Positions 1-5,413 of a DNA stretch of 5,413 nt are shown here, piece after piece (position 1 is the first letter of the stretch; every line of letters begins with the position of its first letter). A program made the position numbers and the translations under genes. Below the pieces are notes generated by a model. That model had not been told where the DNA came from and searched no databases. It was given only the letters and a program-made list of their open reading frames with translations. The DNA comes from Acidobacteriaceae bacterium (GTDB taxonomy: Bacteria; Acidobacteriota; Terriglobia; Terriglobales; SbA1): positions 17,306 to 22,718 of the forward strand of contig PMHI01000757.1 in the NCBI GenBank assembly GCA_003156615.1, given 5' to 3'.

Positions 1-1
1 T

Positions 2-904
2 TTGATGCAGCGGTTGGAATTACCGGCTGAGTTGCCGGCACCCCTCATAGAACCGGGCTCGATCGTGGGGACGCTGCTGCCAGAGGTCGCAGGTCATTCC
101 TCTCTTGCCGACACGACCGTAGTTGCTCCAGCCTGTCACGATACGGGCTCGGCGGTAGCTGCCATATCGGCTCGCGACGGGACGGCCTTTCTCAGTTCCG
201 GAACCTGGTCGTTGCTGGGGACCGAGCTCGATTCGCCGGTAATTACACCCGAGGCGTTGCGCATGAACTTCACGAACGAAGGTGGCGTGAATGGAACCAC
301 GAGACTGTTGAAGAACGTCATGGGCCTGTGGATGCTGCAGGGCTGCAGGCAATCCTGGACCGCGCAGGGCCGCAGTTATGACTATCGGGAATTGATCGAA
401 TTTGCGATCCCTGAGACGTCGTTCCGTCACCTTATCGATCCCGATGACGAGTCCTTCTTGCGCCCCCCGGACATGCTCGCAGCCATCAACAGGTTCTGCA
501 CCCGGACCCACCAGCCTGTTCCGCAGGAACCCGGCGCGTACGTACGATGCGTTCTCGAAAGCCTGGCGTTCAAATATCGTTTGGTTCTGCGTAATCTGGA
601 ACATGTGTGTGGAAAGCGTATCGAGCAAATTCGGATCATCGGCGGCGGATCGAAAAATCGCTTGCTGAACCAACTGACCGCCGACGCCACGGGAAGAAGG
701 GTTCTCGCCGGCCCGGCTGAGGCCACGGCACTGGGGAATGTGGCGATACAGATCCTTGCCACAGGCGGGGCGTCGTCCCTTGAGGAAGTCCGGGCCATTG
801 TAGATCGATCTTTCCCCACCGAAGTCTTCGAGCCCCTTGAAACCGACAAATGGGACGAGCACGCGGAGCGATTTGAGCAGTATTGCGGGAGCATCTATGC
901 CTGA
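2..904 (+). CDS. rhaB: L-rhamnulokinase, C-terminal part (5' end outside window)
   Basis: FGGY-family sugar kinase of the cytoplasm that phosphorylates L-rhamnulose to L-rhamnulose-1-phosphate with ATP. The 300 visible residues correspond to roughly the last 60% of a protein of about 490 residues; some 190 residues lie upstream, so the TTG/ATG at the window edge is internal, not a start. Visible landmarks, numbered from the first codon seen: the ACHDTGSA segment with the expected catalytic base Asp47, the FLSSGTWSLLG phosphate/fold motif (63-73), the RIIGGGSKN adenosine-binding motif (211-219), and GPAEATALGN (237-246), a typical FGGY C-terminal signature. ACHDT plus SSGTWSLLG closely match E. 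coli RhaB and distinguish it from xylulo- and glycerol kinases. It ends in TGA and overlaps the next gene by 8 nt, implying translational coupling with the enzyme that consumes its product. No frameshift or missing motif is seen in the visible part. Confidence 0.93.
   Translation: MMQRLELPAELPAPLIEPGSIVGTLLPEVAGHSSLADTTVVAPACHDTGSAVAAISARDGTAFLSSGTWSLLGTELDSPVITPEALRMNFTNEGGVNGTTRLLKNVMGLWMLQGCRQSWTAQGRSYDYRELIEFAIPETSFRHLIDPDDESFLRPPDMLAAINRFCTRTHQPVPQEPGAYVRCVLESLAFKYRLVLRNLEHVCGKRIEQIRIIGGGSKNRLLNQLTADATGRRVLAGPAEATALGNVAIQILATGGASSLEEVRAIVDRSFPTEVFEPLETDKWDEHAERFEQYCGSIYA
887..891 (+). promoter_or_regulatory. Ribosome binding site for rhaEW (GGGAG), inside the rhaB 3' end
   Basis: GGGAG lies 5 nt before the ATG at 897, within the last codons of rhaB. 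It decides the start of rhaEW. The reading frame stays open upstream to a TTG at 837, but that codon has no purine-rich element at a suitable distance and would add 20 residues (MKPTNGTSTR...) unlike the start of this family. Confidence 0.6.
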
Positions 905-3113
905 GATCAAAGAGACGACTCACCTGAAAGATTTGTGGAGCGAGGCCGAAGCTCAGAAGGTGGCCGGTAATCCGCTCGCTCTGTTGCGGTACCGATCAAA
1001 TCTGCTGGGCGCGGATTTGCGCATCACGAATTTCGGCGGTGGCAACACGAGTTCCAAGCTGGAGCTTCCCGACCCATTTACTGGCCGAGCCGTCCGGGTG
1101 CTGGCGGTGAAAGGCAGTGGTGGAGATCTCGGGTCCATTACCGAAGCCGGGTTTGCTCTGCTCTACCTGGATCGTCTGGAGCAACTTAAGGGGTTATACG
1201 GCGGCGAAGCGTTCGAAGATGAGATGGTCCGCTACTATCCGCTCTCGGCCTTTGGCGAAAATCGCGTGGCCGCATCCATAGATACTCCTCTGCACGCTTT
1301 CCTTCCCTTCCCTCACGTGGATCATCTGCACCCTGACTGGGCCATCGCCTTGGCGGCGAGTGCAAATGGGAAGCGGAAACTGGAAGAGTTCAACAAGGAA
1401 TTCGACCGCAAGATCGTGTGGATCCCCTGGCAGCGTCCCGGATTCGAACTGTCGCTCATGATTGAACGGGCAGTCAAGGATAATCCCGGAGTGGAGGGCC
1501 TCATTCTGGGCGGCCATGGCTTGTTTACTTGGGGAATGACGCAGCGTGACTGCTATTTGAACAGCATTCACACCATCGACCAGATGGGCGACTTCATTGT
1601 TAAACATCAGTCGAAGAAAGGATTGCTGTTCGGCGGAGTCGAGTACGCCTCCGCTCAGAATCGCAAGAATCTGGCTACCCAGATTCTGCCTGCACTTCGG
1701 GGAGTTCTGTCGTCGAATCGCCGCGTGATAGCCCACTATGCCGACGAGGAAGATGCTCTCGCCTTCGCTGGGTCGAAGTGGGCAAAGGAATTGGGTTCAC
1801 TGGGCACAAGTTGTCCGGACCACTTCCTGAGAACCAGGGTGTGCCCTCTCTTTCTTCCTTGGAATCCGGCAAAAGAGGACGTGAGCGTGCTGAAGTCGCG
1901 CATCCAGACGGAGGTTGTCGAATACCGAGCCTCGTACAAGAAATATTACGATGCATGGGCAACCAGCGGTTCGCCAAAACTCCGCGATTCCAACCCCTCA
2001 GTCGTCGTCGTTCCGGGCTTAGGCTTATTCGGCTTCGGCAGGAACAAGAAAGAAGCGCGGATCACAACCGAGTTTTTCATCAACGCCATTCACGTCATGG
2101 CCGGCGCAAACGCCTTGGAAGACGGAGAAGTCTCTCAACCTCTGCCCCAGGCCCGGCACGCCGAACAGTCGCAGCAGTTCACGCAATTCCATAACTATGT
2201 GGCTCTTCCTAGGTCAGAGGCATTCCGCATCGAGTATTGGGCTCTCGAAGAAGCCAAGCTGCAACGCATGCCTGCCGAAGCAGAATTCAGCCGCAAAATC
2301 GCCCTCATCCTCGGAGGTGCCAGCGGGATCGGCCGTGAGGTCGCGCTGCTGCTCGCGCGAAAGGGTGCTCATGTGGTCGTGGCGGATTTTGATCAGCCGG
2401 GCGCTAACAGAGTCGCCGGTGAGGCCGGAGCGATAGCATCTCCCGAGTTTGTCGCCCACGTCGGTGTCGACCTCAGTTCCTCCGCCTCCCTTGCGGAGGC
2501 CGCGAATTTCACGATTTCTCAATTTGGCGGCATCGATGTCGTCGTCAACACCGCTGCCATCTATCCTGTGGCCGGCGCTGACGGCGAACTCGCTGACGCA
2601 CAGTGGGCGCAGACGTTCCTGGTCAATGTCACAGGCAACTATCTTCTCGCCCGCCAGACCGAGTGGGTATTCAAGGATCAGGCTATCCCTGCGGCCGTGG
2701 TGTTGACGAGTTCCGCCAACGCCTTGGTTCCAAAGAAAGGCAGCGAGGCCTACGACACTAGCAAGGCCGCTCTCAACCACCTTGTCCGAGAGTTGTCGAT
2801 CAAGCTCAGTCCCCACGTGCGCGTGAATGGAGTTGCTCCCGCGACCGTGGTCGCCGGTTCCACAATGTTTCCTCGAGATCGGGTGATTCAATCTCTTCAG
2901 AAATACAGGATCGATTTCACGGAGTCGGAGTCGACCGAGGAGCTGCGCGCTAAGCTCGCCGACTTCTATGCGCAACGAACACTCACGAAGCGGCCCATCC
3001 TGCCGCAAGACTGCGCCGCCGCGATTGTGTGGCTGGCTGGCGACCAGAGCGCCAAAACGACTGGTCACATCGTTCCCGTCGACGGCGGTCTTCCGGAGGC
3101 CTTTCTGCGTTAA
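897..3113 (+). CDS. rhaEW: Bifunctional L-rhamnulose-1-phosphate aldolase / L-lactaldehyde dehydrogenase
   Basis: A 738-residue cytoplasmic two-domain enzyme of the RhaEW type (Bacillus subtilis YuxG relatives). The N-terminal class II aldolase/adducin domain (about 20-440) should cleave L-rhamnulose-1-phosphate to DHAP and L-lactaldehyde. It shows FGGGNTSSK (46-54) and KGSGGDLG (72-79) for phosphate binding, and the probable zinc ligands His143 and His145 in DHLHPD and His207 in GGHGLFTWG. The C-terminal SDR domain (about 465-738) should oxidise lactaldehyde to L-lactate. It shows GGASGIG (473-479) at the dinucleotide site, Asp497 after beta-2 (favouring NAD+ over NADP+), NTAA (551-554), and the tetrad Asn577, Ser606, Tyr619, Lys623 (YDTSK), ending with the VDGG motif. 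The family knowledge is established; the oxidation direction is inferred from characterised RhaEW proteins. The ATG at 897 is chosen for its GGGAG and the 8-nt overlap with rhaB. An alternative reading is a reductase yielding 1,2-propanediol. Confidence 0.93.
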   Translation: MPEIKETTHLKDLWSEAEAQKVAGNPLALLRYRSNLLGADLRITNFGGGNTSSKLELPDPFTGRAVRVLAVKGSGGDLGSITEAGFALLYLDRLEQLKGLYGGEAFEDEMVRYYPLSAFGENRVAASIDTPLHAFLPFPHVDHLHPDWAIALAASANGKRKLEEFNKEFDRKIVWIPWQRPGFELSLMIERAVKDNPGVEGLILGGHGLFTWGMTQRDCYLNSIHTIDQMGDFIVKHQSKKGLLFGGVEYASAQNRKNLATQILPALRGVLSSNRRVIAHYADEEDALAFAGSKWAKELGSLGTSCPDHFLRTRVCPLFLPWNPAKEDVSVLKSRIQTEVVEYRASYKKYYDAWATSGSPKLRDSNPSVVVVPGLGLFGFGRNKKEARITTEFFINAIHVMAGANALEDGEVSQPLPQARHAEQSQQFTQFHNYVALPRSEAFRIEYWALEEAKLQRMPAEAEFSRKIALILGGASGIGREVALLLARKGAHVVVADFDQPGANRVAGEAGAIASPEFVAHVGVDLSSSASLAEAANFTISQFGGIDVVVNTAAIYPVAGADGELADAQWAQTFLVNVTGNYLLARQTEWVFKDQAIPAAVVLTSSANALVPKKGSEAYDTSKAALNHLVRELSIKLSPHVRVNGVAPATVVAGSTMFPRDRVIQSLQKYRIDFTESESTEELRAKLADFYAQRTLTKRPILPQDCAAAIVWLAGDQSAKTTGHIVPVDGGLPEAFLR

Positions 3114-3118
3114 GGAGG
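3111..3118 (+). promoter_or_regulatory. Strong Shine-Dalgarno for rhaM (TAAGGAGG) built on the rhaEW stop codon
   Basis: TAAGGAGG is an 8-nt match to the 16S rRNA anti-Shine-Dalgarno and sits 4 nt before the ATG at 3123. Its first three bases are the TAA stop of rhaEW, so a terminating ribosome is placed directly on the next initiation site. It is the strongest ribosome binding site in the window. Confidence 0.85.
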
Positions 3119-3122
3119 AAAA

Positions 3123-3440
3123 ATGCAGCGTATCTGCTTTGTGTTGCAGGTCAAGCCTGAGCGGCTGGAGGAATACAAAGAGCGTCATCAGAGCGTCTGG
3201 CCGGAAATGCAGTCCGCGCTTCGTGAAACCGGTTGGGGCAATTACTCATTGTTCCTACGGGAGGATGGCCTGCTCGTTGGCTATCTGGAGACGCCAGACT
3301 TTGAACGCGCACGGGCGGGGATGGCCAAACGAGAAGTGAACGAACGCTGGCAGCGCGAGATGGGCGACTTTTTTGTTCAGCCTGATGGCGTGTTGCCCGA
3401 TCGTGCCATGCAGCCGTTGGAAGAAGTCTTTCATCTGTGA
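3123..3440 (+). CDS. rhaM: L-rhamnose mutarotase
   Basis: Small cytoplasmic enzyme (105 residues; E. coli RhaM/YiiL has 104) that interconverts the alpha and beta anomers of L-rhamnose, so that imported sugar reaches the isomerase in the usable form. It is a dimeric alpha/beta-barrel (ferredoxin-like) fold. The residues known from the E. coli enzyme appear at the same numbers: Tyr18, the catalytic His22 (in YKERHQSVWPEM), Tyr41, and Trp76-Gln77 (in NERWQREM). The C-terminal EEVFHL resembles the conserved end of the family. Full length, with an ideal Shine-Dalgarno. It lies 9 nt after rhaEW and 19 nt before the transporter gene, fitting its role between uptake and isomerisation. No oddities were seen. 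Confidence 0.96.
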   Translation: MQRICFVLQVKPERLEEYKERHQSVWPEMQSALRETGWGNYSLFLREDGLLVGYLETPDFERARAGMAKREVNERWQREMGDFFVQPDGVLPDRAMQPLEEVFHL

Positions 3441-3450
3441 ATTCGGACTC

Positions 3451-3454
3451 GAGG
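3451..3454 (+). promoter_or_regulatory. Ribosome binding site for rhaT (GAGG)
   Basis: GAGG lies 5 nt before the ATG at 3460 in the 19-nt gap after rhaM. It supports this start over the in-frame upstream TTG at 3373 and ATG at 3385, which would overlap rhaM by more than 50 nt and add residues unrelated to RhaT. Confidence 0.6.
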
Positions 3455-3459
3455 ATCGA

Positions 3460-4650
3460 ATGAACCCCAACCCCGCGTTAGGCGTTTTTTTTCATTGGCT
3501 CGGCGGTCTCGCTTCCGCCAGTTTCTATGTGCCTTATCGCGGGGTGAAGAACTGGGCCTGGGAAACCTATTGGCTGGTCGGAGGATTCTTCAGTTGGATT
3601 ATCGCTCCCTGGATCCTTGCGCTGGCGATGACGCACGATCTGTTTCGCGTGCTGCACGAAGCCCCCATGAGCAACCTGTTGTGGACTTACGTCTTCGGAG
3701 TGCTGTGGGGACTGGGAGGCCTCACCTTTGGCCTGACCATGCGCTATCTGGGGATGTCGCTGGGCATGGCCGTTGCGCTCGGATACACAGCCGCATTCGG
3801 CACATTGATGCCTCCAATCTTCCGTGGAGAGTTTCGAACTCAGGTGCTGGACACTCGATCCGGGATCATAATTCTTGGGGGCGTCGCAGTCTGTCTTCTC
3901 GGCATCGCGTTCGCGGGAGCGGCCGGAGTATCCAAGGAGCGCGAGATGTCGAATGAACAGAAGCGCGCCTCGATCAAGGAATTCGCCTTGAAGAAGGGAC
4001 TGCTGGTTGCGACCTTTTCGGGCGTGATGAGTGCTTGCTTTGCCTACGGATTGGCCGCAGGGGATCCCATCAAGGCCATCACGATCCAACACGGCACTCC
4101 TGGTTTGTGGCAAGGACTACCAGTTCTTGTCGTGTTGCTGGCTGGAGGCTTTACCACCAACTTCATTTGGTGCGTCATCCTGAACCTTCGCAACCGGACC
4201 GGCTCCCAATACTTCGAAGCCAGCTCTCTCGAATCAAAGATTCGCGGCAGAATTCCTGCGAGAAATGAGGAGCACATTCTCGAAGTCGCTACCGACGCTC
4301 CGGCGGAGGAGATGGCCGTAGCTGTCGCCGTCGCCCAGGAAGCGGCCGTCAGGACCCCGATGCTGGCCAACTACTTGTTCTCGGCGCTGGCAGGCACGAC
4401 CTGGTACATGCAGTTTTTCTTTTACACCATGGGCGAGACCCAGATGGGAAGGTACAAGTTTTCCAGTTGGACATTGCACATGGCCAGCATCATCATTTTC
4501 AGCACGTTGTGGGGTATCGCTCTGAAAGAGTGGAAGGGCGCCAGCGGCAGAACCTGGCTGCTGGTGGCCATCAGCCTGTTGATTCTGGTGAGCTCGACGG
4601 TCATTGTGGGTTACGGAAACTACGTCGGCGGCGCCGGGTCCGCACACTGA
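3460..4650 (+). CDS. rhaT: L-rhamnose/H+ symporter
   Basis: Inner-membrane permease of the RhaT family (drug/metabolite transporter superfamily, about 10 membrane helices) that takes up L-rhamnose with a proton. Conserved blocks include the N-terminal GVFFHWLGGLASASFYVPY (8-26), VKNWAWETYWLVGG (29-42), GLTMRYLGMSLGMAVALG (91-108), the KEFALKKGL loop (173-181), WYMQFFFYTMGE (315-326), SSWTLHMA (335-342) and LKEWKG (355-360). All have clear counterparts in E. coli RhaT. At 396 residues it is about 50 longer than the 344-residue E. coli protein. Most of the excess is a hydrophilic, acidic, Ala-rich segment at about 245-302 between two membrane helices, where E. coli has a short loop. The MNPNPALG start fits the family's short N-terminus. 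The gene sits between rhaM and the hydrolase gene, consistent with importing the hydrolase product. Confidence 0.94.
   Translation: MNPNPALGVFFHWLGGLASASFYVPYRGVKNWAWETYWLVGGFFSWIIAPWILALAMTHDLFRVLHEAPMSNLLWTYVFGVLWGLGGLTFGLTMRYLGMSLGMAVALGYTAAFGTLMPPIFRGEFRTQVLDTRSGIIILGGVAVCLLGIAFAGAAGVSKEREMSNEQKRASIKEFALKKGLLVATFSGVMSACFAYGLAAGDPIKAITIQHGTPGLWQGLPVLVVLLAGGFTTNFIWCVILNLRNRTGSQYFEASSLESKIRGRIPARNEEHILEVATDAPAEEMAVAVAVAQEAAVRTPMLANYLFSALAGTTWYMQFFFYTMGETQMGRYKFSSWTLHMASIIIFSTLWGIALKEWKGASGRTWLLVAISLLILVSSTVIVGYGNYVGGAGSAH
4192..4365 (+). other. Extended hydrophilic loop in RhaT (residues about 245-302)
   Basis: Between the membrane segment ending in FIWCVILNL and the one starting NYLFSALAG lies a stretch rich in Glu, Arg and Ala, including EEHILEV and the low-complexity run AVAVAVAQEAAV. 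From 252 to 300 I count nine acidic and five basic residues. Compared from memory with E. coli RhaT, about 40 residues are extra here. The frame is intact and both flanking helices are conserved, so it is an in-frame insertion, not an error. Its function is unknown. Confidence 0.6.
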
Positions 4651-4665
4651 TGTCCGCTGACACCC

Positions 4666-4671
4666 GGTGAG
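4666..4671 (+). promoter_or_regulatory. Ribosome binding site for the GH106-like gene (GGTGAG)
   Basis: GGTGAG lies 8 nt before the ATG at 4680 in the 29-nt gap after rhaT. It favours the first Met over the in-frame ATG two codons later (4686), for which the spacing would be 14 nt. Confidence 0.55.
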
Positions 4672-4679
4672 ATCAGATC

Positions 4680-4769
4680 ATGGCCATGAAACTTGTCAGC
4701 CGCAATTACAGAGTAGTGATATTGCTTCTTCTGTGTGCCTGGTTCCCGCAGCTACCCAGGTGCATGGCG
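4680..4769 (+). other. Signal peptide of the GH106-like protein (residues 1-30)
   Basis: Positively charged start (Lys4, Arg8, Arg11), hydrophobic core VVILLLLCAWF (12-22), and a likely signal peptidase I site after CMA (28-30), leaving Gln31-Gln32 at the mature N-terminus. Cys28 is preceded by Leu-Pro-Arg, which is not a lipobox, so a soluble periplasmic or exported enzyme is likelier than a lipoprotein. Confidence 0.75.
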
Positions 4770-5413
4770 CAGCAGGACGGAAAGCTGGCTCGTCTGGAAG
4801 AGTCATTTGCGAATCCTCCCGATGACTGCCGAATCATGATGCGATGGTGGTGGTTTGGCCCCGCAGCCACTAAGCCCGGGCTCGAGCGCGAGCTGGAACA
4901 AATGAAGGCGGAAGGCATTGGCGGAGTCGAGATCGCCACGCTTTATCCTCTTGCGCTCGATGATCCGAAAACCGGCTTCCATAATCAGCGATTTCTGTCT
5001 GACGAACACGTGGACGCGATTCGCTTCGCCGCCACTGCAGCCAGGAAGCTTGGCTTGCGGGTTGACATCACATTGGGGAGTGGTTGGCCTTTCGGAGGCC
5101 CTCACATCCCGGTAACCCAAGCCGCCGGGGAGTTACGGGTGGAAACGATTCCGGTCCCTCCCGGAACAGACTCAGTCCCCGTGCCCGACATAGCCACGGG
5201 AGAGCAACTGATTGCGGCCTTTCTAGCTCCCGTCGGAGAAGGTCTAGTTTCATTGCGGGACGCGAAACAAGTGTCCCCGATCGTAAATGGCCGTCTGCGG
5301 ATATCTCCGCCGTCAGAAATCGCGAACGATGCGATTTTCTTTATATCCAGTCGTACCGGGATGACGGTGAAACGTCCAGCCTTCGGCGCCGAGGGTTTTG
5401 TGCTCGACCACTA
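4680..5413 (+). CDS. Secreted GH106-like alpha-L-rhamnosidase, N-terminal part (3' end outside window)
   Basis: The reading frame is open from the ATG at 4680 to the window end (244 complete codons plus two bases), with no stop. A signal peptide is followed by features I recognise from glycoside hydrolase family 106: FANPPDDCRIMMRWWWFGP (43-61, first barrel strand), an ELEQMKAEGIGGVEI segment (71-85), LRVDITLGSGWPFGGPHI (126-143), and VKRPAFGAEGFVLDH (230-244). GH106 enzymes hydrolyse terminal alpha-L-rhamnose from pectic and other glycans. Family members are usually about 900-1100 residues, so about three quarters of the protein, including the catalytic glutamates, is unseen. It lies 29 nt after rhaT on the same strand, and the operon context strongly supports rhamnose release as its role. 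A related, uncharacterised hydrolase with another specificity cannot be excluded from the N-terminus alone. Confidence 0.85.
   Translation, partial: MAMKLVSRNYRVVILLLLCAWFPQLPRCMAQQDGKLARLEESFANPPDDCRIMMRWWWFGPAATKPGLERELEQMKAEGIGGVEIATLYPLALDDPKTGFHNQRFLSDEHVDAIRFAATAARKLGLRVDITLGSGWPFGGPHIPVTQAAGELRVETIPVPPGTDSVPVPDIATGEQLIAAFLAPVGEGLVSLRDAKQVSPIVNGRLRISPPSEIANDAIFFISSRTGMTVKRPAFGAEGFVLDH

Noticed and set aside
837..896. TTG-initiated 20-residue extension of rhaEW
   Set aside because: No Shine-Dalgarno, overlap with rhaB would be 68 nt, and the ATG at 897 has GGGAG at good spacing.
20..910. Long open frame of 296 codons on the minus strand
   Set aside because: It lies wholly opposite rhaB, its translation resembles no family I know, and it is rich in Arg, Gly and Pro as expected from the complement of a GC-rich gene.
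2479..2499. Inverted repeat with 7-bp stem (CCTCCGC/GCGGAGG)
   Set aside because: Inside the rhaEW coding region, with no T-tract after it; explained by chance in GC-rich coding sequence.
2268..3113. Internal ATG (Met458) just before the SDR domain as a separate dehydrogenase start
   Set aside because: It sits at the domain boundary, but there is no ribosome binding site at a usable distance (the upstream purine run is too far), and the frame is continuous with the aldolase, as in known fusions.
2214..3188. Open frame of 324 codons on the minus strand
   Set aside because: Antisense to the SDR domain of rhaEW and the start of rhaM, both with intact catalytic motifs; the antisense product shows no recognisable motif and no ribosome binding site was evident.
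3478..4113. Open frame of 211 codons on the minus strand
   Set aside because: Antisense to rhaT. Its product is hydrophilic, His/Gln-rich and unlike any known family.
4761..4763. Cys28 of the hydrolase as a lipoprotein lipidation site
   Set aside because: Preceding residues Leu-Pro-Arg do not form a lipobox, and a standard signal peptidase I site follows immediately.
5086..5100. Hairpin GGCCT-TTCGG-AGGCC as a possible terminator
   Set aside because: Inside the hydrolase reading frame (GWPFGGP motif) and without a following T-run.
1..5413. CRISPR arrays, tRNA or rRNA genes, insertion sequences, attachment sites, phage or defence genes
   Set aside because: Coding sequence fills nearly the whole window, the largest gap is 29 nt, and no spaced repeats, RNA gene motifs or transposase features were seen.

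Overview
This window is a compact, single-strand L-rhamnose utilisation operon, read left to right on the + strand. It contains the 3' part of a rhamnulokinase gene (rhaB), a fused rhamnulose-1-phosphate aldolase/lactaldehyde dehydrogenase (rhaEW), an L-rhamnose mutarotase (rhaM), an L-rhamnose/H+ symporter (rhaT), and the 5' part of a secreted glycoside hydrolase resembling family GH106 alpha-L-rhamnosidases. The genes overlap by 8 nt or are separated by 9, 19 and 29 nt. No stretch approaches 300 bases without a gene, and I see no internal terminator or convincing promoter, so one transcript starting upstream of the window is the simplest reading.

The genes form a near-complete route. The secreted hydrolase would free rhamnose from plant or microbial glycans. 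RhaT brings it in with a proton, and RhaM interconverts the alpha and beta anomers. An isomerase (RhaA, not in the window) makes L-rhamnulose, and RhaB phosphorylates it to L-rhamnulose-1-phosphate. The aldolase half of RhaEW splits this into DHAP and L-lactaldehyde, and its SDR half probably oxidises the aldehyde to L-lactate with NAD+. The isomerase and a transcriptional regulator are expected upstream of position 1 or elsewhere.

The organism is probably a Gram-negative, polysaccharide-degrading bacterium of moderately high GC. Codon use and the combination of RhaT, fused RhaEW and a GH106-like enzyme would suit Acidobacteriota (Terriglobia), with Verrucomicrobiota or Planctomycetota as alternatives. 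This assignment is inference from memory, not a search result.

I do not see an undescribed system here; each gene falls in a known family. The points worth a second look are an extra acidic, Ala-rich loop in RhaT, non-standard SDR motifs in RhaEW, the placement of a secreted hydrolase inside the catabolic operon, and the translational coupling signals at the gene junctions.
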